A stretch of DNA of 64,000 nucleotides from NCBI GenBank assembly GCA_016861165.1, contig BOKV01000001.1, positions 124,001-188,000 of the forward strand. The letters are read 5' to 3'. The stretch's first letter is position 1. Every line of letters starts with the position of its first letter. Of this stretch, positions 39,178 to 47,282 are shown in pieces. The position numbers and the translations under genes were made by a program. The notes beneath the pieces were generated by a model. That model searched no databases, was not told where the DNA came from, and saw only the letters and a list, made by a program, of their open reading frames with translations. This DNA is from Alphaproteobacteria bacterium (lineage in GTDB: Bacteria > Pseudomonadota > Alphaproteobacteria > Rhizobiales > Rhizobiaceae).

Positions 39178-39987
39178 TCAGGCGAAGGCGGCCACCTCGC
39201 CCACGGCGATGCCGAGCGCGGTGCCGGCGGCCCGCCGGCGCTCGATGGCCGCCACCGCCAGGCGCGCCGTGCTGCGCACCGAATAGCAGCTGCGCTTGCC
39301 CGCCTCGCGGTCGAACAGCAGGCGCTGCTCGGCCGGCAGCGAGTTGAGGAACGGCAGCCGGTCGAGCACGTGGTCGTGCACGGCGGCGATGTCGGCCGAA
39401 TAGAGGTTGACCGGAAAGGTCAGGCCCGGGAAGGTCCTGCCCTCGGCCCACTGCTCGAAGCCGAAATAGCGCCGGTAGAAGGCGCCGTGGGTCGGCCGCA
39501 CCAGCGACAGCGAATAGTCGACGCGATGGTGCACGCAAGCCAGCACCGACAGGCGCATGGTGATGTAGTGGAGATGGCCGTTGCCCGCGTCGAGGTCCGG
39601 GTCGATGGCGAAGCGGCTCGAATCGATGAAGCGGCGCCCCTGGGCCAGATGCGGCAGCAGCACCTCGGGGAACACCCGCATGCTGGCGCTCTTGTGCTCG
39701 GGCCGTTCGAGCAGGTGGATGCGGATCGAGGCGATCAGCCGGCCGGCCTGGTAGACGCCGAAGATGCGGGTGTTGGCCTCCTCGTCGAGTTCGTCATGGC
39801 ACTGGCCGTCGCCCCTCGGCTCCATGTAGTTGCGGGCGCGATAGGCCCGATAGCGCAGCCGGAACACATCGTCGAGGTCGTCCGGCGTCTCGATGGCCCG
39901 GTATTCGATGTCGTCCAGAAGGTCGAATACTGTGGAAAACGCGCGCAGGCGCTGGCGAAGGGCGAAACCGCCGGCAAGGATATTCAT
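39178..39987 (-). CDS. FeeM-like N-acyl amino acid synthase / autoinducer synthase-fold protein
   Basis: The 269-residue protein has the GNAT-related fold of FeeM and LuxI synthases. Recognisable stretches are VFRLRYRAYRARNYMEPRGD (41-60), RIFGVYQAGRLIASIRIHLL (74-93), FIDSSRFAIDP (120-130), HLHYITMRLSVLACVHHRVD and PTHGAFYRRYFGFEQWAE. Such enzymes transfer an acyl chain from acyl-ACP to an amino acid or a related amine. The product could be a signal, a lipid precursor or a biosurfactant. A LuxR-type regulator lies about 0.8 kb away. It has its own AT-rich upstream region with a CtrA-type box and is convergent with fliI. Confidence 0.8.
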   Translation of the reverse strand: MNILAGGFALRQRLRAFSTVFDLLDDIEYRAIETPDDLDDVFRLRYRAYRARNYMEPRGDGQCHDELDEEANTRIFGVYQAGRLIASIRIHLLERPEHKSASMRVFPEVLLPHLAQGRRFIDSSRFAIDPDLDAGNGHLHYITMRLSVLACVHHRVDYSLSLVRPTHGAFYRRYFGFEQWAEGRTFPGLTFPVNLYSADIAAVHDHVLDRLPFLNSLPAEQRLLFDREAGKRSCYSVRSTARLAVAAIERRRAAGTALGIAVGEVAAFA

Positions 39988-40019
39988 CGGATCGAACCCC
40001 GTACCGCAACCATCGATCG

Positions 40020-40034
40020 TTAACGGAAACTTAA
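40020..40034 (-). promoter_or_regulatory. Candidate CtrA-binding box
   Basis: The sequence TTAACGGAAACTTAA contains TTAA, seven bases, TTAA, the full CtrA consensus spacing. It lies 33-47 bases before the FeeM-like start, in a region unusually AT-rich for this genome. A second TTAAC half site (40041-40045) and TTAAGGTTAAC (40071-40081) follow. CtrA is the alphaproteobacterial cell-cycle and motility regulator. Binding is inferred, not shown. Confidence 0.65.
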
Positions 40035-40262
40035 TAGAAGTTAACGAAACTTGTCGACAGTTTTGAACGGTTAAGGTTAACGGCGCTGGCCGCCGGGCAC
40101 GACTGGCGTGCGCGCAGGCGCGATCATCGGGGTTGTCGATTGCAGTCGGAAGGGACTTCTTGCGGGGTCGCTCAGGCGGCGCGGCGGCTCATCGGACCGA
40201 GCGGCGGTCGGGCCGCGGATTTCCCAAGGGGGACGGTGGCGGCTGGCGGACCGGCGGCCGGC

Positions 40263-40568
40263 TCATTCGCCGGTGACGAAGCAGACGCCAATCTCCTCGC
40301 CATCGCACCAGACGCGGCGCGCCTTGACGGGCAGCCCCTCGACCAGTCCGACGATGTCGAAGGCGCTCGGCAGCCAGCAGCTTGCCGGCACGATCAGCCG
40401 CGCGCCACCCTCCGAAAGGTTCTTGACGATACAGTTGCAGACCTTGGCGCCATTGATGTGGATGTGGGCACGGATGTTGCAGTCGACGCGCTCGTGCTCG
40501 CGCCGTTCGAGGACGAATCGCGGTTCGTCCGCTTCTTCCTGGATCTCTGGCGGATTGACGTGACGCAT
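40263..40568 (-). CDS. PilZ domain protein
   Basis: The 101-residue single-domain PilZ protein has both c-di-GMP-binding motifs: RxxxR (Arg23 to Arg27, in RREHER) and the [D/N]xSxxG motif at Asn50-Gly55 (NLSEGG). A conserved barrel with CNIRAHIHINGAKVCNCIV surrounds them. It should bind c-di-GMP and may control motility. The ATG at 40568 has GGGGATGG upstream. ATGs at 40577 and 40640 are alternatives, but the former has no spacing for a ribosome site. Its upstream sequence shares an element with flagellin. Confidence 0.88.
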   Translation of the reverse strand: MRHVNPPEIQEEADEPRFVLERREHERVDCNIRAHIHINGAKVCNCIVKNLSEGGARLIVPASCWLPSAFDIVGLVEGLPVKARRVWCDGEEIGVCFVTGE

Positions 40569-40590
40569 TGCTACCATCCCCGAACGCCCA

Positions 40591-40655
40591 CATTTCGGCA
40601 GACCGACGTAGCGTGCATCATGCGATTGCGGGGGCCCCATTCATTGGCCCGCAAT
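40591..40655 (-). promoter_or_regulatory. Upstream element shared with flagellin, with inverted repeat
   Basis: The left part (CATTTCGGCAGACCG, then AGCGTGCATCATGC) matches the element upstream of flagellin with one mismatch and one gap. To its right lies a perfect inverted repeat, ATTGCGGG (40625-40632) and CCCGCAAT (40648-40655). The element is 23 bases from the PilZ start on the minus strand. It probably contains the promoter or an operator. The protein that binds is unknown. Confidence 0.55.
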
Positions 40656-40812
40656 GCTACGCCACCAGTGTTAGCCGGCAGGCCTTGTCGAAGTGTAAAT
40701 GGCGGCTGGATATTTCGGCATATTGGCCATTATTTCGACGCACCGTCACGTTCCGTGAAAACTGGCGGCCTTGCCGCGAATCACCTATTCAGTTGTCAAG
40801 GGCTGAGGTGAC

Positions 40813-41532
40813 ATGGCGGCGGATTTCGACATTGCCGATACGCGCGACGTCAACGATTTCATCCTCGAGATCGAACACGCGCGCTCGTTCCACGAGCTGC
40901 ACTTCCGGGCGGCGGAAATCGCCAACAGCTATGATTTCGATTTCGTCTGCCTGCTCCGCCTGCCGCTGAAGCAGGCAAGCGATGTCAACGCCAACCTGCA
41001 ACTGGGCAACGTTCCGCCCGCCTGGCTAGCCGACGACGAGGGCGAGCTGGCCTGCCTGATCGTCGAGGCCGTGCGCAAGGCCGGCAACGGCATCAACTTC
41101 GTCCATCTCGACCTGACCGCGCAAGCGGCGCTGGCGTCAGCCGGCGCGCCGCCGGAATGGTCGGAGGTGACGGATGCCTGCTTCTTTCCGGTCCACACCG
41201 TTGCCGGCGGACGCGGCGTCGCCGCCTATCTGGGCATCGGGCGCGCCGCCCGCCGCAGCCGCATGTTCGAACTGAGCTATCTGTCGACGCTGCTGTTCGA
41301 CCGGTGCGACCGGCTGGCCGGGCAGGACGAGCGGGCGGCGCGGCTCAGCCGGCGCGAGATCGAGTGCCTGTACTGGACGGCGGCGGGCAAGACCAGCGCC
41401 GAGATCGCGACGATCCTCGACCTGTCCGAGCATACCGTCAACAACTACCTCGTCGCCGTCTGCCAGAAGCTCAACTCCGTCAACCGCGTGCATGCAGTGG
41501 CCAAGGCGATGCGCCAGGGGATCATAGGATAG
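40813..41532 (+). CDS. LuxR-family regulator with autoinducer-binding-like domain
   Basis: The 239-residue protein has an N-terminal domain of about 165 residues with the size and pattern of LuxR autoinducer-binding domains (FHELHFRAAEIANSYDFDFV, EWSEVTDACFFPVHT). A C-terminal GerE-type helix-turn-helix (about 177-239) contains LSRREIECLYWTAAGKTSAE and LSEHTVNNYLVAVCQKL. The start at 40813 has GAGGTGAC upstream. Rhizobial VisN/VisR motility regulators are similar in size and architecture, so it could be one of these rather than a signal receptor. The gene lies in an island of signalling genes beside the flagellar cluster. Confidence 0.85.
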   Translation: MAADFDIADTRDVNDFILEIEHARSFHELHFRAAEIANSYDFDFVCLLRLPLKQASDVNANLQLGNVPPAWLADDEGELACLIVEAVRKAGNGINFVHLDLTAQAALASAGAPPEWSEVTDACFFPVHTVAGGRGVAAYLGIGRAARRSRMFELSYLSTLLFDRCDRLAGQDERAARLSRREIECLYWTAAGKTSAEIATILDLSEHTVNNYLVAVCQKLNSVNRVHAVAKAMRQGIIG

Positions 41533-41657
41533 GAGAAAGCAGCCGGCCGGTTGCGTGAAGGGTCGCGTCCTGGTGGCCAGCGCGGCAGGGCCTCACGCAG
41601 GCAGTGTGAAAGGACCGGCGGGGGCAACGAGGGGCTTTTCAAGAAAGAGGCGAAACA

Positions 41658-42707
41658 GTGACGGCAACAACCGATGTTGAACGTTCGGATGCGCGTCAGG
41701 TTCCGTTGGTCATGGCGGACGAAACGGAGAAGGAAACCCACGAACGAGCCTGGGCGTTTCTGCACAAGTGGCAGCTGGCGCCGCGGCCCTATGCCTACGA
41801 GGTCGCCTACCTCTATTTCGAGGGAGGTTACGAGGAGACCATCAACAAGCCGATCGACGAGGCGATCGCCAAGTCGAATGGCCTGTGCGACTACGACATC
41901 CAGCAGATCCATGCCTCGTTGCGCGGCGGCATGGATGCCGGACTCTGGCAGAAGCTCGACAGCGAATTCCGCAACCTGACCAGCATCGTCGAGCGCCAGG
42001 CCAGCACCAACGACACCTACTCGAAAAACCTGATCGAGAAGAACGAGCAGATCTCGACGGTCACCACCATCGAGCAGTTCCGCGAGGTGATTTCCGGCCT
42101 GGTGCGCGACAATGAACGAATGCTGAACGAGACCAGGGGGTTGCGCCAGGAACTCAAGCGGTCGGGCGATCAGATCGACGACCTGCGCGGCAAGCTGGAG
42201 GAATCGCGCGACAAGGAACTGGAAGACCCGCTGACCCGCATCGGCAACCGGCGCTATTTCGACGAATGGCTGGAGAAGGAGACCTTCGCCGCGCAGCGCG
42301 ACGGCAGGCCGCTGTGCCTGGCCCTGGCCGACATCGACCATTTCAAGAAGATCAACGACACCTACGGCCACCCGGTCGGCGACGCGGTGCTGTGCTTCTT
42401 CGCCCAGCTCATCCGGTCCAACGTCAAGGGGCGCGACCGGTTCGCCCGCTATGGCGGCGAGGAGTTCGCCCTCATCCTGCCGGATACCAAGCTGCGCGGC
42501 GCCGTGAAGCTGATCGAGAAGATCCGGCGCGACCTCTACGCCCGCAACATCGTCATCGTCGAGGACCAGATGGACATCGGCAAGGTGACATCGTCCTTCG
42601 GCATTGCCGAATACCAGAGCGGCCAGTCGATCGAGGCGTTCGTCAAGGCGGCCGACGCCCGGCTCTATGACGCCAAGCGGTCGGGCCGCAACTGCGTCAA
42701 GTTCTAG
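41658..42707 (+). CDS. Diguanylate cyclase with a GGEEF motif
   Basis: The 349-residue cytoplasmic protein has an N-terminal helical domain of about 180 residues, including a coiled-coil region (VERQASTNDTYSKNLIEK to RGKLEESRDKELED), and a GGDEF domain with the catalytic GGEEF at 266-270. It makes c-di-GMP. At the position of the inhibitory RxxD site the sequence reads KGRD (257-260), so product inhibition may be absent. Translation starts with GTG at 41658 (AGAGG upstream). It follows the LuxR gene after 125 bases and overlaps the convergent J-domain gene by 11 bases. Confidence 0.92.
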   Translation: MTATTDVERSDARQVPLVMADETEKETHERAWAFLHKWQLAPRPYAYEVAYLYFEGGYEETINKPIDEAIAKSNGLCDYDIQQIHASLRGGMDAGLWQKLDSEFRNLTSIVERQASTNDTYSKNLIEKNEQISTVTTIEQFREVISGLVRDNERMLNETRGLRQELKRSGDQIDDLRGKLEESRDKELEDPLTRIGNRRYFDEWLEKETFAAQRDGRPLCLALADIDHFKKINDTYGHPVGDAVLCFFAQLIRSNVKGRDRFARYGGEEFALILPDTKLRGAVKLIEKIRRDLYARNIVIVEDQMDIGKVTSSFGIAEYQSGQSIEAFVKAADARLYDAKRSGRNCVKF

Positions 42708-43131
42708 CGCGCCGGCGCTCGATTTCGGCGTCGATGATCGCGTTGGCGATCTTCATGCGCTGTTCGGCGAGCGGGCGCCGCGAATGGGGCAGCCGGTCGG
42801 GGTGGTTGCGGGCGGCGAAGCGCTTGCGGATGCGGCGCAGTTCCTCGATCGGGGCGATCGGGCTGATGCGCAGTTCGCGGCGCACTCCCTCGACCGAGGT
42901 ATCGGGATCGAAATCGTCGGCACCGGCCTCGGGCCGCGCCGCCATGCCCTCGTAGCTGGCCCGGGCGTGCCCTGCCGACGGGCGCCGCGGGCGCTCGGCG
43001 CGACGTCCGACCAGGGCGAACTCCTCGGCCAGGCGGGCGGCGGCGGAAAGAGAAAAGCGTTCGCCCGGCCGGTCGATCAGCTCCTCGAGAATGCGTCGGA
43101 ATGGATGCCCGCCGCCATTGCCGTGCGCCAT
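42697..43131 (-). CDS. J-domain protein
   Basis: The 144-residue protein has a C-terminal J-domain with the essential HPD tripeptide at about 110-112 (RFAARNHPDRLP), preceded by helix II (APIEELRRIRKRFA) and followed by MKIANAIIDAEIERRR. The N-terminal half is helical and arginine-rich, with no membrane segment, G/F or zinc-finger region. J-domain proteins stimulate the ATPase of an Hsp70 partner. The start at 43131 has AGGTGG upstream. A start at 43185 is in frame but lacks this. The client is unknown. Confidence 0.75.
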   Translation of the reverse strand: MAHGNGGGHPFRRILEELIDRPGERFSLSAAARLAEEFALVGRRAERPRRPSAGHARASYEGMAARPEAGADDFDPDTSVEGVRRELRISPIAPIEELRRIRKRFAARNHPDRLPHSRRPLAEQRMKIANAIIDAEIERRRART

Positions 43132-43203
43132 GTCGCCACCTGTCCCCTGGCCAGCCCCGGTACGGCCGCAGAGCATGGCCGGCAAAGGTAACGGAATGGT
43201 TTA

Positions 43204-43254
43204 GAGCCTCATCCCGCCGAGCGGCAACGCGAGGCGGACAAGATGATGCGACAA
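43204..43254. repeat. 51-base dispersed palindromic repeat, copy 1
   Basis: This stretch is 50/51 identical to 62195-62245. It contains an imperfect hairpin: GCCTC at 43206-43210 pairs with GAGGC, with GCCG and CGGC facing each other inside. It lies in an intergenic region next to a terminator-like stem. The features fit a REP- or rhizobial intergenic palindromic element. The family is not identified from this window alone. Confidence 0.75.
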
Positions 43255-43304
43255 ACAAAAATGGATAGAGCAAATTCCGACGTCATCCGGGTCGGGTTTG
43301 CTCT
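43250..43304 (-). terminator. Large stem-loop terminator for the small membrane protein gene
   Basis: An imperfect inverted repeat spans 43267-43304: AGAGCAAATTCCGAC pairs with GTCGGGTTTGCTCT, with one small bulge. On the minus strand it is followed by ATCCATTTTTGTTTG. It starts nine bases beyond the stop of the gene at 43313-43540, as expected of an intrinsic terminator. The T-rich tail abuts repeat copy 1. Confidence 0.6.
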
Positions 43305-43312
43305 GGAGGCGA

Positions 43313-43540
43313 TCAGCCGGCGAGGCCGGAGAGGATGACCAGCGCGCCGATGCAGAAGAAGGCGCCGGCCAGCATGCCGCAGACGAAGGTGGCGTAGAAG
43401 GACTGCGCCGTCTCCCCGCCCTGTCCCGGCCGGGCGATGGTCTGCCCGATCGCCTCGACAAGGGCGGCGCGCAGTTCGTCGGCCGACAGGCGGTCGAGCG
43501 GTTTGTTGCGCCAGCGAATGGTCATGTCCTGCTGCGTCAT
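43313..43540 (-). CDS. Small membrane protein of unknown function
   Basis: The 75-residue product begins MTQQDMTIRWRNKPLDRLSA, continues with a helical soluble part (DELRAALVEAIGQTIARPGQ) and ends in one hydrophobic segment of about 27 residues (FVCGMLAGAFFCIGALVI). The start at 43540 is a guess. ATGs at 43525 and 43579 are alternatives, and none has a clear ribosome site. No family is recognised. It has its own terminator-like stem and lies between the J-domain and GGDEF-EAL genes. Confidence 0.55.
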   Translation of the reverse strand: MTQQDMTIRWRNKPLDRLSADELRAALVEAIGQTIARPGQGGETAQSFYATFVCGMLAGAFFCIGALVILSGLAG

Positions 43541-43742
43541 GGCGGTGGCGAGGCAGGAACCGTGCCGGCCGCCGGACACGGGGCCAGCGCCGGAGGCAAG
43601 TCATTGGCGGACAAGTTCTTTTCAATCGCGGCGGATGCCGAAGATGACCCCAACCTCGCCGGGCCGGGCGTGCCAGATCGGGACGGCGATCGGCGGCGTG
43701 GCGATGCGGCGTGCCAGATCGGGTCGCGGGCACAAGCCCCTA

Positions 43743-45662
43743 TCAGGCCATGGCCGCCTGCTTCTGCAGTTCCAGGCTGGCGTGGCCGGAAGCCAGCAGC
43801 GCGGCAATGGCGCGCGCCGGCAACGGATAGCCGAACATCCAGCCCTGGGCCTCGTCGATGTTGCCGCAGTCGAGCAGGACTTCGAGCTGGTCGTATTTCT
43901 CGATGCCTTCGACCGTGACCAGCATGTCGAGCTTCTTGGCCATCTCGGCGACGCCGGCGACCAGCGTGCGCGAGCGCTCCTCCTCGATGACGCGCAGCGT
44001 CAGCGAGCGATCGATCTTCAGCTTGTCGAAGCGGATGTCGACCAGATAGCTGAAATTGGCGTAGCCGGTGCCGAAATCGTCGAGGGCGACCTTCACCCCC
44101 TTGTTGCGCAGCACGAACAGCATGGCGGTGGCCTTGAGCGGATCGGACAGGATCGCCGATTCGGTGATCTCCAGTGTCAGCCGGCGCGGGTCGAACTCGA
44201 AATGGGCAAGCGCCCGCTCGACCTCGCCCATGATCGCCTCGTTCTGCAGGTCGAGCGCCGACAGATTGACGGACACGCCGACGTCGCGCGGCCATGTGGA
44301 CGCCTGGCGCAGCGCCTCCCACAGGACGAAGCTGGTCAGCTTGAAAATGTGGCCGGAGCCCTCGGCGAGCGGGATGAACTCGGTCGGCTGGACGTTGCCG
44401 AATTCGTGGTGGTGCCAGCGCACCAGCGCCTCGCAACACGAAATGCGGTTGGCGGCGACGTCGAAGATCGGCTGGAACAGCAGCGACAGTTCACCGCGTT
44501 CGGCGGCGGTGGCGATGTCGCGCTTCAGCCGTTCGCGGCGCTGGAAGCGGGCGTCCATCTGCGCCTCGAACACGCGGTACTTGCGCTTGCCGGCGTGCTT
44601 GGCCTCGTAGAGCGCCAGGTCGGCCTTCATCAGCAGCCGCTCGATGTCGAGGCGCTGGTCGGCGGAGGTGGCGATGCCGATGCTGCAACTGGAGCGCACG
44701 ACGTTGTCGAGGCATCTGAACTCGGTCTCGAAACAGGAGAAGATCGCCCTCGACATAGCCTCGAAATCGTCCTGGCCGACCGGGCCCGGCTGGAAGATGA
44801 CGAACTCGTCGCCGCCGAAACGGGCGATCACATAGGTGTCGCCGAAGCGCTTCTTGATGCGCTCGGCAACCTCGATCAGCAGGTGGTCGCCGGCGACATG
44901 GCCGAGCGAATCGTTGATGACCTTGAAGTCGTCGATGTCGAATATGGCGATCATGCAGGCGCCCGAGCCCGCCTGATGGCGCGTCTCGACCAGCCGGTGG
45001 AAGCTCGCCCGGTTGAGGAGGCCGGTCAGCGTGTCGTGCTTGGCCATGTACTGGATGCGGGCGTTGGAGCGGATGACCTCGAGGAACAGGGAGCGGACCT
45101 GGGCCGCCAGGTAGCGGGCGCTGGTGAAGAAGGGGACGAACAGTGTCCCGAGCGCGATGTGCCACATGTCGCCGCGGATAATCAGGCTGGCCACGATCGG
45201 CAGGCCGATCGACAGCGACTGGGTGGTGACCAGGATGTCGGCGCCGAAATTGCGCGCGGCGACGCCGACCATGTGGGTCAGGCAGGCGGAGATGGCGACC
45301 AGCTCGCTGAAGCCGTCATTGCAGAAGGTCACGACGTAGAAGGCCCAGCCGCCGAGGCAGAGCCCCATGCCGATGCCGCCGGCGACGGCCAGCACCTCCC
45401 AGCGCTTGGCCGAGATGCTCACGTCGAGCGTCTGCCGGTTCCTGGCGAAGCTGGCCATAAACACGTAGCGCGCCGCGCCGAGCAGGAAGAACAATGCCGA
45501 GAAGACGAGAATGTTCGCGTCGCCCGTCTTCAGCCAGGTGATCAGCGAGGCGACGATGGCCGACGCCGTGCCGACCACCATCGTCTTGTGGTCGCTGTAG
45601 AGCGAGGCGACGAACTGGTGGTATTCGTCCTTCGGCAGCAGTGTCGATTTGATGATCGCCAT
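43743..45662 (-). CDS. Membrane-bound GGDEF-EAL protein
   Basis: The 639-residue protein has about five or six membrane segments (residues 27-185), a GGDEF domain with intact GGDEF at 283-287, and an EAL domain beginning EALVRW at 411-416 with DDFGTG at 528-533. It can make c-di-GMP, break it down, or both. I-site: the RxxD position is not conserved. The membrane part is not a recognised named sensor domain. Start at 45662. The longer in-frame reading to 46070 is not supported. It probably acts on the same c-di-GMP pool as the nearby PilZ protein. Confidence 0.92.
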   Translation of the reverse strand: MAIIKSTLLPKDEYHQFVASLYSDHKTMVVGTASAIVASLITWLKTGDANILVFSALFFLLGAARYVFMASFARNRQTLDVSISAKRWEVLAVAGGIGMGLCLGGWAFYVVTFCNDGFSELVAISACLTHMVGVAARNFGADILVTTQSLSIGLPIVASLIIRGDMWHIALGTLFVPFFTSARYLAAQVRSLFLEVIRSNARIQYMAKHDTLTGLLNRASFHRLVETRHQAGSGACMIAIFDIDDFKVINDSLGHVAGDHLLIEVAERIKKRFGDTYVIARFGGDEFVIFQPGPVGQDDFEAMSRAIFSCFETEFRCLDNVVRSSCSIGIATSADQRLDIERLLMKADLALYEAKHAGKRKYRVFEAQMDARFQRRERLKRDIATAAERGELSLLFQPIFDVAANRISCCEALVRWHHHEFGNVQPTEFIPLAEGSGHIFKLTSFVLWEALRQASTWPRDVGVSVNLSALDLQNEAIMGEVERALAHFEFDPRRLTLEITESAILSDPLKATAMLFVLRNKGVKVALDDFGTGYANFSYLVDIRFDKLKIDRSLTLRVIEEERSRTLVAGVAEMAKKLDMLVTVEGIEKYDQLEVLLDCGNIDEAQGWMFGYPLPARAIAALLASGHASLELQKQAAMA

Positions 45663-45852
45663 GGTCGCGGACAATCGCGGGTTGTTCGTCTGCGGAATGC
45701 TCAAACGATGATTGTCGTCCCTGCGCCAGAAAACCTTTCCGACCCGGCTTATCCTTTCACGAACAAGAGAAATTTCGGTTAATGCGCGCGAATGCACGGG
45801 CCACGCCGCGCCGTGTCCAGGCGAAGGTCGGCGGACCTGCGGTGGACCTGTA

Positions 45853-46992
45853 CTACTCGAAGATGATGGCCGGGGCGGACTGGTGCTCCTCGGCAATGCG
45901 CTGCCAGACCTTCTCGGCGATGGCGCGGTAGGCCGTGGCGTGCGGGCCGTCGGGCGCGATCGCGACAACCGGCCGGCCGGCGTCGGAGCCTTCGCGGATG
46001 GCCATTTCCAGCGGCACCTCGCCGAGGAAGGGCACGCCGAGCCGTTCGGCCTCGTGCCTGGCGCCGCCATGGCCGAAGATGTCGTAGCGCGTGCCGGTGT
46101 CGGGCGCGATGAAATAGCTCATGTTCTCGACGATGCCGAGCACGGGCACGTCGACGCGGCGGAACATGTTAAGGCCCTTGCGGGCGTCGATGAGCGCCAG
46201 GTCCTGCGGCGTCGAAACGATCACCGCGCCGGCGAGCGGCACCTGTTGGGCCATGGTCAGCTGCGCGTCGCCGGTGCCGGGCGGCATGTCGACGACCAGC
46301 ACGTCGAGCTCGCCCCATTCGACCTCGCGCAGCATCTGCGTCAGCGCCGAGATGACCATCGGCCCGCGCCAGATCATCGGCGTGTCCTCCTCGACGAGGA
46401 AGCCCATCGACATCACCTTGAGGCCGTAGCCTTCCATCGGCCGCAGCGTGCGGCCGCCGACGACCTGCGGCTTGCCGCGCAGGCCCATCAGCCGCGGCAG
46501 CGAGGGGCCGTAGATGTCGGCGTCGAGGATGCCGACGCGCAGGCCCATCGCATGCAGCGCCAGCGCCAGGTTGACCGCCGTCGTCGACTTGCCGACGCCG
46601 CCCTTGCCGGAGGCGACCGCGACGATCGCCCCGACACCGGGCACGCCGATCTTCTCGCGCTGGGCCGGCTGCTGATGGGCGGCAGCGGCCGTGGGCCGCG
46701 CAGGGGCGCCGACCGGCGAGGCCGCCGGCCGGCCCGCACCCTGCTTCTCGGCGGTAAGCACGGCGAGCACGCCGGTGACGCCGTCGATCTCGCGCACCAC
46801 CTTCTCGGCCGCCTGGCGCATCGGCTCCAGCCGTTCGGCCTCGGCGGCCGGCACGGCGATCGAGAACATCACCTTGCCGTCGCGCACGACGACCTCCGAG
46901 ACCAGGCCGAGATCGACGATGTTGGTCGAGCGGTCCGGTCCCCTGACCATGCGCAGCCGGTCGAGCACCTGTTCCTTGCTGGGTGACGCCAT
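45853..46992 (-). CDS. mrp: Mrp/ApbC family P-loop ATPase
   Basis: The 379-residue protein has an N-terminal MIP18/DUF59 domain (about 1-80), a variable Ala-rich linker, and a ParA-like NTPase with deviant Walker A GKGGVGKST at 129-137. The family is an iron-sulfur cluster carrier. The Cys-x-x-Cys usually found after MSYF is missing here: the sequence reads MSYFIAPDTGTRYDIFG. This is seen in other alphaproteobacterial Mrp proteins as far as I recall. It lies 98 bases downstream of the DUF6494 gene. Confidence 0.92.
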   Translation of the reverse strand: MASPSKEQVLDRLRMVRGPDRSTNIVDLGLVSEVVVRDGKVMFSIAVPAAEAERLEPMRQAAEKVVREIDGVTGVLAVLTAEKQGAGRPAASPVGAPARPTAAAAHQQPAQREKIGVPGVGAIVAVASGKGGVGKSTTAVNLALALHAMGLRVGILDADIYGPSLPRLMGLRGKPQVVGGRTLRPMEGYGLKVMSMGFLVEEDTPMIWRGPMVISALTQMLREVEWGELDVLVVDMPPGTGDAQLTMAQQVPLAGAVIVSTPQDLALIDARKGLNMFRRVDVPVLGIVENMSYFIAPDTGTRYDIFGHGGARHEAERLGVPFLGEVPLEMAIREGSDAGRPVVAIAPDGPHATAYRAIAEKVWQRIAEEHQSAPAIIFE

Positions 46993-47090
46993 GCCTTTTC
47001 GCCCCGTTCCTGAACCTGCGGTCCCGCCTCAGATAGTGCGCGCCGGCCGGGCCCGAAACGGGCAATATGCCGCGCCGGCCTTGCCGCCGG

Positions 47091-47282
47091 TCAGGGCAGT
47101 TCGATCTCGCCCTCGACGACATGGCTGAAATCGGTGCCGGGGGCGACCAGCGTCATCTTCAGGCGCAGCTTTTTTCCCTTGGACGCGCCCGACTGGACGA
47201 ATTTCTCGATCTCGCGCTGCGACGTCACCCCGACCTGCTTCAGGAACTTGCGCATCGACATGTTGAAGGCATCCTCGCTCAT
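47091..47282 (-). CDS. DUF6494-type small protein
   Basis: The 63-residue protein (MSEDAFNMSMRKFLKQVGVT then SQREIEKFV) matches a family of short alphaproteobacterial proteins, DUF6494, with a basic middle (GASKGKKLRLKM) and an acidic end (VEGEIELP). Its function is not established. It lies between ureG and mrp, with a 96-base gap to ureG, and is probably a separate unit from the urease genes. Confidence 0.75.
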   Translation of the reverse strand: MSEDAFNMSMRKFLKQVGVTSQREIEKFVQSGASKGKKLRLKMTLVAPGTDFSHVVEGEIELP

